Shown: piece after piece, positions 1-8,620 of the stretch
Layout: the number at the start of each line of letters is the position of its first letter
Position numbering within the stretch: position 1 is the stretch's first letter
NCBI RefSeq assembly: GCF_963966145.1
Contig: NC_091053.1
Coordinates: 8,866,001-8,930,000 of the forward strand
From: Tenebrio molitor
Taxonomy: Eukaryota > Arthropoda > Insecta > Coleoptera > Tenebrionidae
Reading direction: 5' to 3'
Length of the DNA: 64,000 nucleotides
Notes under the pieces: model-generated
Told to the model about the DNA's origin: nothing
Database searches by the model: none
The model's input: the letters and a program-made list of their open reading frames with translations, nothing else
Made by a program: the position numbers and the translations under genes

Positions 1-193
1 GTTCGAAGGACCTGATGATTAAAACTCAATGTTTTAATTTTAACAATATATATTCAACAACAATGAAAGTGGACCGAACTGTCCGGTGGTTAATACAGAA
101 GTCTTTTTGTTTGAGAGTTTATCTTGCCAGGTAAGCTACCTGCAGGGTAGTGCCCACCCTTGACGGACCAAACTACCTGCAGATGCGCCAACA
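1..193 (-). repeat. 3' LTR of the BEL/Pao element (first base outside the window)
   Basis: Identical by eye to 5904-6096. In element orientation it starts TGTTGGCGCATC. The window cuts off one terminal base. Confidence 0.93.
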
Positions 194-526
194 TCGCCGG
201 CCCCTTTGAAGGGTTGCCTTCAAATGATATAAATGAGTAAATGACCTAATTAGATATTTACAATTAATGATATAGGTATAATGACTAAAACTACAGGCAT
301 GAATAATATGAGAACAAATATGACGTTTCAAGTGAGAAGGAGAATGATTAACAAACCAAAACTAAACAATATAAACACATGAACTTAAGCTAATAGTATA
401 TAAAATGGATTATAAGAACTATATGAAATCAGTTGTGACAAATACATGATATGTACACTACAAACATACATCAACTTGAATGAACTCGAATGTCGACGAG
501 CATGTCGTTATCACTTCTTTCTTATG
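194..526 (-). other. BEL/Pao 3' untranslated region
   Basis: AT-rich stretch between the gag-pol stop and the 3' LTR. A purine stretch beside the LTR (minus strand, near 205-212) is a candidate polypurine tract. No other coding sequence was found. Confidence 0.6.
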
Positions 527-3500
527 TCATTTGTCTAACGGAAGAACGCACAGTTTTTTGACACTACGCGACACTACCGCACCTTTTGCTGTTTTAACTG
601 ACACCACTCTAACAACACCGTCGTGTCCTGGATGGACCTGGACGACCCTACCAAGAGGCCAATGAAGTGGTACGACGTTGTCTTCTTTGATCAACACCAT
701 ATCTCCTGGTTGAACGTTGTCGTTGGTGATGCGTTGACCCTTTGGACGCAATTGTAGTTGCGGGATGTATTCTCGAATCCATCTGCGCCAGAATTGTTGC
801 CGCAATTGTTCGATGCGTTGCCAACGTGATAATCTGTTTATCTTCAATTCTTCGAGATTGGGCTCCAATGGCGCCGTCATGGGTTCGCCGATGAGAAAAT
901 GAGCAGGTGTCAGGACGGAAAAATCTGTAGGATCTGGACTCATAGGAGTAAGAGGACGTGAGTTTAGACAAGCTTCCACGCGTGTTAAAAGCGTATACAT
1001 CTCTTCATACGTGACTGATGTGTCACCAATTACTCTTTTGAGGTGATATTTAATAGATTTTATACCTGACTCCCATAAACCTCCGAAGTGAGGTGATCGA
1101 GGTGGGATGAAGTGCCAACGGGTATTTACATTATTCATTTCTTGACTAATTAAATTTTGACATTTTGATGAATTTAATAAAAATTTTAGTTCTCGACTGG
1201 CACCTGTAAAATTTGTTGCATTATCCGAATAAATTTCTGCGACATGTCCGCGTCGCGAGATGAATCTCTTCAATGCGTTCAGGAAGGATTCTGTAGTCAA
1301 ATCGCCCACTAATTCAATATGTATGGCCTTAGTGGTGAAACAAATGAACAAAGCTATGTAGGCCTTAACTCTTTGTTTACTGCGTGAGGTTCCAGTCTTT
1401 AAATATATTGGTCCTGCATAATCTATACCTGTTTTGATAAAGGGACGAGCAGGTTGCAATCTGTCAACAGGTAAGTCGCCCATTTTTTGTGTCAATCCTT
1501 TGGGATTCGCCTTAAAACACTTTACACATCTGTGAATTATTTTCCTGACTGTGTTGCGACCTGAGATGGGCCAGTAGACTTGTCTGATTGAACACAATGT
1601 CGCCTGTGGCCCAGCATGCAATTGCCGCTCGTGCTCCTGTCTTACAATAAGCTCCGTTATGTAGTGATTTGCAGGTAAAACTATCGGGAATTTTTGGTTG
1701 AAGTTAATCGGTGCGTGTGTTAATCTACCACCCACTCTGATTAAGCCTTCCTTTGATAGAAATGGACTTAATGCTATTAATTTACTGTCCTTTCTGATGG
1801 TTTTGTTATTCTTTAAATCAGTTAATTCGGTATTAAAATGTTGGCGTTGAATTATTTTCAGAATTGCAACTCTGGCCTTGTTTAATTCGTCGCAAGTTAA
1901 GAAACCTGAAACCTTGTTTGTTTTGTGATGACAATTTTGAATGAATCTTAAACATAAGGCTATGACGCGCTGTAATTTGGAGAATGATGAAAATTTTGTT
2001 AACGTCTCAAATTCTGGTGTGACCGTTGTAGCAACAAGCGTTACTTTGCGTTTTTCTGGAACCGATTGAGTCTGATCGGGATAAGAATTGGACCATTTCT
2101 CAGAAGGAGTTCGTAGCCATACGGGTCCGTGCCACCATAAATCTGAATTCATTAGCTCTTTTGGGGACATACCTCTTGAAACAATATCGGCCGGGTTATC
2201 CTTTGATCTAACGTGATTCCAATCAGCTCTTGTTGTTGTGTCTTGAATCTCCGAGATTCTATTAGCGACAAATGTTTGCCAGCTATTTGCGTTCGCCGAT
2301 ATCCAAGCCAATACAATGCTCGAGTCTGTCCAATAATACTGTTTTTGAAGATTTAAATTTAATGTTTTTGATATTCTCGCAACTAACCGGGTTAATAATA
2401 ACGCGCCACATAACTCCAATCTTGGCAGAGATATGGGCTTCAGTGGTGCGACACGCGATTTCGCACACAACAAATGTACATTTATGTTGTTATGCTGATC
2501 AATTGATCTAATATATACACATGCTCCATATGCTTGAATGGAAGCATCGCAGAACCCATGTAATTCTATTACGACCGCGGGTGAAGAATTTATAACCTTT
2601 CGAGGAATTTGCAAATTGGGTAAGTGCCTTAAATCTGTTAGAAACTGTGACCACAGATTCTCGATCGAAGGTGGAACTTGATCGTCCCAATCTAACTTTA
2701 AACTCCAAAGATTTTGTAAAATGATTTTTGCCCGCACGACAATAGGACTAATAAGGCCAATTAAATCATAAATCTGAGCAATTATGGATAGAATTCCGCG
2801 TTTTGTAACTGGATTTGTGGAAAAATCGGAAATGTTGTATTTGAGTTTGTCAGTCGCGCAATTCCACAATAACCCTAACGTTTTTGTGTCTGCTTGCAAA
2901 TCTAGTGTTATAAATTTTGAAATTTCGGATGAATCGGTTGATTTTGGCAAAAGTTCGGCACAGTTCGACGGCCACTTGCACAACTGAAAGCCGCCGCCTT
3001 TTAAGATTGATGTAATTTCATCGCGTATTTGAATCGCTTCGTTTAATGAATTTGTACCTGTCAATAAATCATCCATGTAGAAGTCTCTTAGGATTATTTT
3101 ACTGGCTAACGGGTAATTTTGAATATTTTCATGCGCTAGTTGTTGCAATGATCTCACGGCCAAAAATGGTGCGCATGCAGTACCGTATGTGACGGTTTTG
3201 AGTCTATACATTTCTAGAGGTTTTGACTGATCATCACGCCATAATATTCTTTGATAATCTCGATGTGATTCTTGCATTAAGATTTGTCTAAACATTTTAG
3301 CTATATCGCTACTGAGTACGTATTGATATGTTCTGAATCTAGTCAAAATGCTAAACAAATCCTCTTGCAACGTAGGACCTATCATTAATTGATCATTCTG
3401 ACTAATACCATTTGTTGTTTTGGCGGATGCGTCGAAAACTACGCGTGTTTTTGTACTGATTGAGTGTTCCTTAATTACTGCATGATGAGGCATATAGTAA

Positions 3501-5668
3501 CACTTGTCGGTTTCTATTTGACTACCTGGTACCCTTTCCATGTGGTCAAGTGCCAGGTATTCATAAATGAAATCTGAATAACTGTTTCTCAGCGCGGGGT
3601 CTCTTTGAAGTTTGGTCTCCAAAGCAATAAACCGTTTCGTCGCCGTCTGCAAGGAATTTCCTAACGGGGTTGTATCGTTTTTGAAAGGCAATTGTACCAT
3701 AAACCGCCCGTCTAGGTCCCGTCTGTAATTTTGCCGAAAGTGCTCCTCACAAAGGATTTCTTCCGACGAAAGATTTCGTTTATTGCCGAAATCCTCAATT
3801 TGGAAAAACCGTTCGACTTGTTTATGGAGGATGTCTGCACCAATGTGACAATTGGTCACCAGATGATTTAAGCTGTTTTGTTGCTCCGGGCTAATGTTCA
3901 AGGCGCCGCCAATTATCCAGCCCAAATGTGTTTGTTGTAAAACAGGCTTGTTGTGCCCTAATGAGATTTGACCTTTGTTTAAAATTTGCCAGAATAATTG
4001 GGCTCCCATTAACATATCGATGGGTCCCGAGACATTAAAGTGAGGATCTGCTAATTGGAGTGATTGTGGTAAATTTAACGCCTTTGAAGAAAACGTTTGT
4101 GCCGGCAAGTTTTCCGTCACCTTGTCAACTACAAAGAATTGCTGTTTTTTGGAAAATTTACTGAATCGTGATTTGAATTTAATATCTGCAGAATGTGAAA
4201 TGGTGTTGCCTGTATTGTTAATTCCCGAAACTGTTAGTTTGGTATGCCTTAACGGGACGTTTAAAAGATTGCACAAAGTACTAGAAATAAAGTTTAACTG
4301 CGAACCTACGTCTAACAGTACTCGGCACGTATGATATTTGCCATGAATGTCTTCGACATGAATTTGTGCAGTCGATAGTAATACATATGGCTTATCAAAT
4401 TGACAATGGTTTGTAACAACTAAAGGTTCCGTTGACGATGGTTGTTGTATTGTTTCGATTGACTGAGGTGTTTCGATTATTGTTTGATTGGGTTTGTTAA
4501 AGTGCAGAAGTGTGTTATGTTTTTTGTTACATTCTTTGCAGGAACCTGACTTGCAATTTAGGGCTGAATGATTGTGTTTTAAGCAATTCACACACAAGTT
4601 TAAACGTTTAACTTGGTTAAATCGTTCAGTTACTGCTAACTTTAAAAAATCAGCACACTGGAAAATGAAATGACCCTTTTTGCAAAACGAACAAGTGAGT
4701 TTATCATTCGCAGAAGCGTGATTGGCAATTGCATGCGTTTTGTGCTGCGACGATTGTGATTTCTGATTACCTGAATTTAGCGACTCTAAAAGATTGCATT
4801 TATTATTTAAAAACTCTTGAAGGTCTGCCAATTTCGGAATTTCTGAATTCAATTTTGCTTCCCATTCCCTTTTTGTTGGAAAATCCAGTTTTTGTGTAAT
4901 TATTGGGACAATTAATGGATCCCATGAATTTGTGTTTATGTTTAGAACCTTAAGCGCCTCTAAATTGGAAATGACGGTGTCTAATAATTGTCTTAGACCT
5001 GAATATATGGTTTTGTTGAGAGGAGGTGCATTAAGTATGGCTTGAACATGTTCTTGCACAATGAGTCTTGTATTTTTGTATCGTTTTTTGAGTGTGTCCC
5101 AAGCGATTGCATAATTGGCCCCTGATATTTTTAAAGATTCAATGCATTTTAAAGCTTCACCCTTAAGAACTCCCTTTAAGTAATGAAAGCGTCTAATATC
5201 GTTTAAACCTTTGTTTTCATGAATTAAACTGTTGAATGTGTCATGAAACGAGGTCCATTCTGAATAAGACCCACTAAATTGTGGTAAATTCAACTGTGGT
5301 AAATTTACATTGACTTCCTGTGAAGTATCTTGGACATGACTATCTATGACAGATTGCATCATGCTCTTTGTATCGAAATATGAATCTTCAAACGTTTCGC
5401 GATCGTTTGTCTCTGACGCGGTATTGTCAATTAATTCAATTTGGTATTGAACCTCCCTAAACTCCTTGTAGAGATCATCTAGGGCTGACATGCGTGATTT
5501 AATTTTGTTTACATTATCACCTGGTGCGAATGATGCAACAAATTTTGATATTCTGTTAAGCTGAGCTAGTGTTTGATTTTTCTTGAGTATTAATTCTGCT
5601 AACTCAGGCATTTTGAAATGAAATATGTGATTGAAATGAATTAAAGCTGAATTAAATGTGTCGCTCAC
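527..5668 (-). CDS. BEL/Pao Gag-Pol polyprotein, 1713 aa, uninterrupted
   Basis: One open frame encodes the whole replication machinery of a BEL/Pao element. In order: a Gag region (about residues 20-300); CCHC-type knuckles near 325-390 (CSFCKKGHFIFQC and a second cluster); an aspartic protease near 451 (LLDVGSQ, where D-S/T-G is usual); reverse transcriptase with the box FYMDDLL near 864; RNase H near 1038 (GFCDAS); and integrase with an HHCC zinc region near 1348 followed by DDE residues (IDYAGPI, YSDNATNF near 1482, GLWESGIKS). The frame can begin at residue 1 or, more like its relatives, at the Met at residue 20 (position 5611, MPELAELILKK). No stop or frameshift is present. The DVGS protease motif is the only odd catalytic feature seen. 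Confidence 0.92.
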   Translation of the reverse strand: MSDTFNSALIHFNHIFHFKMPELAELILKKNQTLAQLNRISKFVASFAPGDNVNKIKSRMSALDDLYKEFREVQYQIELIDNTASETNDRETFEDSYFDTKSMMQSVIDSHVQDTSQEVNVNLPQLNLPQFSGSYSEWTSFHDTFNSLIHENKGLNDIRRFHYLKGVLKGEALKCIESLKISGANYAIAWDTLKKRYKNTRLIVQEHVQAILNAPPLNKTIYSGLRQLLDTVISNLEALKVLNINTNSWDPLIVPIITQKLDFPTKREWEAKLNSEIPKLADLQEFLNNKCNLLESLNSGNQKSQSSQHKTHAIANHASANDKLTCSFCKKGHFIFQCADFLKLAVTERFNQVKRLNLCVNCLKHNHSALNCKSGSCKECNKKHNTLLHFNKPNQTIIETPQSIETIQQPSSTEPLVVTNHCQFDKPYVLLSTAQIHVEDIHGKYHTCRVLLDVGSQLNFISSTLCNLLNVPLRHTKLTVSGINNTGNTISHSADIKFKSRFSKFSKKQQFFVVDKVTENLPAQTFSSKALNLPQSLQLADPHFNVSGPIDMLMGAQLFWQILNKGQISLGHNKPVLQQTHLGWIIGGALNISPEQQNSLNHLVTNCHIGADILHKQVERFFQIEDFGNKRNLSSEEILCEEHFRQNYRRDLDGRFMVQLPFKNDTTPLGNSLQTATKRFIALETKLQRDPALRNSYSDFIYEYLALDHMERVPGSQIETDKCYYMPHHAVIKEHSISTKTRVVFDASAKTTNGISQNDQLMIGPTLQEDLFSILTRFRTYQYVLSSDIAKMFRQILMQESHRDYQRILWRDDQSKPLEMYRLKTVTYGTACAPFLAVRSLQQLAHENIQNYPLASKIILRDFYMDDLLTGTNSLNEAIQIRDEITSILKGGGFQLCKWPSNCAELLPKSTDSSEISKFITLDLQADTKTLGLLWNCATDKLKYNISDFSTNPVTKRGILSIIAQIYDLIGLISPIVVRAKIILQNLWSLKLDWDDQVPPSIENLWSQFLTDLRHLPNLQIPRKVINSSPAVVIELHGFCDASIQAYGACVYIRSIDQHNNINVHLLCAKSRVAPLKPISLPRLELCGALLLTRLVARISKTLNLNLQKQYYWTDSSIVLAWISANANSWQTFVANRISEIQDTTTRADWNHVRSKDNPADIVSRGMSPKELMNSDLWWHGPVWLRTPSEKWSNSYPDQTQSVPEKRKVTLVATTVTPEFETLTKFSSFSKLQRVIALCLRFIQNCHHKTNKVSGFLTCDELNKARVAILKIIQRQHFNTELTDLKNNKTIRKDSKLIALSPFLSKEGLIRVGGRLTHAPINFNQKFPIVLPANHYITELIVRQEHERQLHAGPQATLCSIRQVYWPISGRNTVRKIIHRCVKCFKANPKGLTQKMGDLPVDRLQPARPFIKTGIDYAGPIYLKTGTSRSKQRVKAYIALFICFTTKAIHIELVGDLTTESFLNALKRFISRRGHVAEIYSDNATNFTGASRELKFLLNSSKCQNLISQEMNNVNTRWHFIPPRSPHFGGLWESGIKSIKYHLKRVIGDTSVTYEEMYTLLTRVEACLNSRPLTPMSPDPTDFSVLTPAHFLIGEPMTAPLEPNLEELKINRLSRWQRIEQLRQQFWRRWIREYIPQLQLRPKGQRITNDNVQPGDMVLIKEDNVVPLHWPLGRVVQVHPGHDGVVRVVSVKTAKGAVVSRSVKKLCVLPLDK

Positions 5669-5902
5669 GGAATGGATCTGAACGGGAATGATATAGGATG
5701 CTCACTGACCTGACTGGTATGTCTTGGACCAACTTGGTGGACTTCTGTTGTTGTCGGATGCTGCTATGGTGATTTCGCTGATGCACGAATTAAATCACTT
5801 ATCACCAATCACTAACTCGATGAGATCCGGCTCTATGGACCAACAATATGTTCGTGACTAGGACTGTAATGAGGTGCTGGTATTTGTTTAATTCTGTGTA
5901 AT
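5669..5902 (-). other. BEL/Pao 5' leader
   Basis: Region between the 5' LTR and the gag-pol start. The bases next to the LTR on the minus strand (ATTACACAG) do not show an obvious tRNA 3'-end complement that I can name, so the primer-binding site is unassigned. Confidence 0.5.
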
Positions 5903-6096
5903 TGTTCGAAGGACCTGATGATTAAAACTCAATGTTTTAATTTTAACAATATATATTCAACAACAATGAAAGTGGACCGAACTGTCCGGTGGTTAATACA
6001 GAAGTCTTTTTGTTTGAGAGTTTATCTTGCCAGGTAAGCTACCTGCAGGGTAGTGCCCACCCTTGACGGACCAAACTACCTGCAGATGCGCCAACA
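5903..6096 (-). repeat. 5' LTR of the BEL/Pao element
   Basis: 194 bp with TG...CA ends. It matches the left LTR base for base over the visible length. Confidence 0.93.
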
Positions 6097-6712
6097 CATT
6101 TGTTAAAAAATAATAGTACACCAAAGAACAATAATCGGAATGTGGATAAATAATAGTTTTGACTAACTGGAGCTTCGTTTGTTGATCAAGCTGAAATTTA
6201 AGACCATATACACTTCTCAATTTTTGCATAGACTTCCTATATATATTGTTAATATGTTCTTCAAACGATAATGATCCATTAATAACCAATCCTAAACTTT
6301 TTACACTTTGAACCCACTTGACATTTTCATTATTAAGTTTAATGGTAAAATTAGATTCAATGGTTATGCGTTGCCTCTCTGATCCTACTGTTAAAGCCAA
6401 AGTCTTCCCCGAATTAAGTCGCAAGCCATGGTCCGTTGTATAAGCAGCAATGTTAGCCAAATCAGAGTTTAGATTATTTATAGCGTCATATGCATGGTCA
6501 ATATGAAATGAATATTGCAATTGAATATCATCTGCATACATGTGTAATTTGCAATACTGTAAGTATTTTGGCAGATCATAAGTGTATATCGAGAACAAAA
6601 TGGGTCCGAGGACACTGCCTTGAGGGACACCCGATGTGGTTGCTTTTAACAACGACTGCATCGTATCATCTAAAAATATTTTTTGACGTCTTCCATTTAA
6701 ATAACTTTTCAT
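6097..6712 (-). pseudogene. Non-LTR (Jockey-like) reverse transcriptase fragment, cut by the BEL insertion
   Basis: The minus-strand frame encodes the middle of a LINE reverse transcriptase: GVPQGSVLGPILFSIYTYDL, then MYADDIQLQY (the YADD catalytic box), then LRLNSGKTLALTVG and the thumb region. The frame is open from 6712 down to the BEL 5' LTR at 6096, then reads into LTR sequence, so the apparent C-terminus is an artefact. The rest of the domain would lie left of the window. The upstream half (template-binding and endonuclease parts) is missing. This is an older insertion that served as the BEL target. Confidence 0.88.
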
Positions 6713-6716
6713 ATTT

Positions 6717-6793
6717 TATAGGGCAATGATTATTTTCGGATCACAGGTTAGGAATTTAAATACTTATGTAATAATAGACTTCAAAAATTTGAA
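6717..6793. repeat. Dispersed repeat, second copy near 19.9 kb
   Basis: About 75 bp containing GGGCAATGATTATTTTCGG, TCACAGG and TTCAAAAATTTGAAGCAGAT. It matches the reverse complement of about 19900-19975 with a few changes. It lies just before the LINE fragment, so it may belong to that element's family. Confidence 0.55.
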
Positions 6794-6804
6794 GCAGATT
6801 ATAA

Positions 6805-6929
6805 CGAGTGTTTTTTTAAATTTCACCTTTGAAGAGTGAAAGCTCTATACGGGTTACGAATCACGCATTTATACGTTCACGATCGACTCTTCAACGCCTA
6901 CTACGAGGTGAAATTTAAAAAAACACCCG
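6805..6929. repeat. Foldback MITE, about 125 bp
   Basis: The left arm GAGTGTTTTTTTAAATTTC (from 6806) is the reverse complement of GAAATTTAAAAAAACACCC (to 6928). The arms continue as CACCTTTGAAGAGT and ACTCTTCAACGCC. A diverged arm of the same family is at 58551-58598. Confidence 0.7.
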
Positions 6930-7145
6930 ATATGAAAATGCGGGTTTCGTCTTTTCCGCACTATAGTCCAGTCAATAGTTTATACTTAGCAGGTATTTTC
7001 TATTAGGCATATTATTAATATTGCCGAGTTTGCGACCTTGGGGGTTGCAGCTAGCTCCGCCATACTGGAGAATAGGGGTGGAAAATCACATTTCTGCGAT
7101 TATTTCATTATCCGTGCGAGATACCTCTATCTAAGTTATAATAAA
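6930..7145. other. No recognised feature
   Basis: Unique-looking intergenic sequence between two small elements. No coding or repeat structure was seen. Confidence 0.4.
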
Positions 7146-7660
7146 ATGTAGAGCATGCAATTCTCTACATTTTTTGTTCTTTATGTTTTTTTGTCAGATC
7201 AATAGTTTCGTAGTTACAGCGGGTAGAAATCGAGAATTTCTTTTATTTTTGTACTTTTTATTCTTTTCCACACCACCACAGAGCTAGAGCAATGATGATA
7301 ATGATGATGACCCTGAGGAACAAGAGGAAACTTCTCAAGAGGAATTCCCGAATTCATAAACACTGATGAATTCAGCTCATCTATACCGTTCGATCCAGAT
7401 CATTCGGGTCCGTCTACGTTACAAAGAGATCAAAAAGAGTAAAACAGTAAACTTCTACTGCATCGTGGACTATGCCCACTGGGGACACCACGTCAAAAAA
7501 AAAACGCACCCTATTGCTCTACCTCTGTGGTGGTATGGAAAAGAATAAAAAGTACAAAAATGAAAGATATTCTCGATTTCTACACGCTGTAACTACGAAA
7601 CTATTGATCTGACAAAAAAACATAAAGAACAAAAAATGTAGAGAATTGCATGCTCTACAT
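7146..7660. mobile_element. Non-autonomous element with 149-bp terminal inverted repeats
   Basis: The arms 7146-7294 and 7512-7660 are inverted copies, nearly identical over about 149 bp. Each arm begins with its own small palindrome, ATGTAGAG followed 9 bases later by CTCTACAT. The roughly 215 bp between the arms contains no transposase. A partial copy of one inner arm plus core is at about 17313-17415. No convincing target duplication was found. Confidence 0.8.
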
Positions 7661-7676
7661 CTATATAATTATCTAT

Positions 7677-8147
7677 ACAACGTGTAACAAAAATAACGTA
7701 CATTAATTTTAACTGGTAATAGAACTCGTCAAAAGGAACAACTTTTCTATCTACCATTTTGCCGAAAAACGATGTTTAATTCCAAAAAAAAATTGGAGAG
7801 ATTTTTCACTAAAATAAACCTACGCCATTAAATACTGCAATGGCTAATTGAGATCAGCGCTAATATGAAAAAAACATCCATTTTCATCCAGAAAACGTGT
7901 TTTAACGCCGAAATCGAAATTCAAATAAATCTAACCGTATAGCAAAAAATCCATTTCGTAAGAATCTGGTTGTTTCACGTTTTTAGGTAGCTTAGTTTTG
8001 GAGTTATGAACGGTTTTAGGAAAATCTTTACTATTTTTTTAAGCCACTACGCAACGTTTTTCGCCAAAATGGCAGAGAGAAAAGTTGTTCCTTTTGATGA
8101 GTTCTATTACCAGTTAAAATTAATGTACTTATTTCAGAAACACCCTG
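7677..8147. mobile_element. TIR element, mariner-like ends (CAGGGTGTTTCTGAAAT family)
   Basis: The region 7699-7760 is inverted at 8062-8130 (TACATTAATTTTAACTGGTA against its complement). The right end is CCCTG followed by TA. The left end is diverged. A third copy of one end with a better-preserved terminus lies at 58147-58262. The open frame at 8006-8314 lies across the right arm and resembles no known protein. Confidence 0.7.
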
Positions 8148-8150
8148 TAT

Positions 8151-8505
8151 ACATATATAAAAATGAATCGCCGTTCGTTAGTCTCGCTAAAAGTCAAAAA
8201 CGGAAAATTCGGGAAAAACTGAAAGTGCTTTTTTCTGTGGGAACGGCTGGAACGATTTGGCTAATTTTTTTTTTTAATGTTCGTAATAATCCGAACAAAC
8301 TGCAAAAATTATAATTTTTGTATGCATTCTCGATCATAACTGACGATAAGAACGACATATTTGATTGATTCTTTTTTTTTTGTTCGATATGCTCCGGGAT
8401 GGAAATAACTCAATTGAATGTTTTCAATAGAAAAAAAAAAAAAACTGGAAGATTTGGAGAAAAATCTGGAAAATAATATATTATGTTATGAGGAGCAAAA
8501 ATGAA
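8151..8505. other. No recognised feature
   Basis: AT-rich sequence with poly-T and poly-A runs. No gene signal. Confidence 0.4.
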
Positions 8506-8507
8506 GA

Positions 8508-8577
8508 TTTATGTGCTTCGGCTGGTAGATTGGCTGCCGAACGCAGTGAGGCAGACAAACCAGCCAAAGCACATAAA
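8508..8577. repeat. Foldback with GC-rich apex
   Basis: The 19-base arms TTTATGTGCTTCGGCTGGT and ACCAGCCAAAGCACATAAA flank a core that folds again (GGCTGCC...GAGGCAG). It lies 44 bp upstream of the putative first exon of the exd-like gene. Confidence 0.65.
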
Positions 8578-8620
8578 ACCATTGGGGGCGTGAAAGCGGG
8601 GAGATAAAGGAAGCGGAACC

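Larger units (their letters stand above)
1..6096 (-). mobile_element. BEL/Pao LTR retrotransposon, apparently intact
   Basis: The sequence at 1-193 is repeated without any difference seen at 5904-6096. Each copy lies at one end of a long gag-pol ORF on the minus strand, so they are the two LTRs. The right copy (5' LTR) spans 5903-6096, 194 bp, and has TG...CA ends. The left copy (3' LTR) lacks its first base because the window starts there. The inner region near 194-230 read on the minus strand holds a purine stretch (AAAGGGG) that could be the polypurine tract. The target duplication cannot be checked because the left flank is outside the window. Identical LTRs and an open ORF point to a recent insertion. 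It landed inside an older non-LTR reverse transcriptase. Confidence 0.93.

Noticed and set aside
480..665. Plus-strand 61-codon frame
   Set aside because: Runs antisense over the end of the BEL/Pao gag-pol frame. No independent protein features.
5993..6096. Last ~35 codons of the reverse-transcriptase frame at 5993-6712
   Set aside because: They are translated LTR sequence created by the BEL insertion, not part of the LINE protein.
8006..8314. 102-codon plus-strand frame
   Set aside because: Lies across the right end of a TIR element and AT-rich spacer. No motif.
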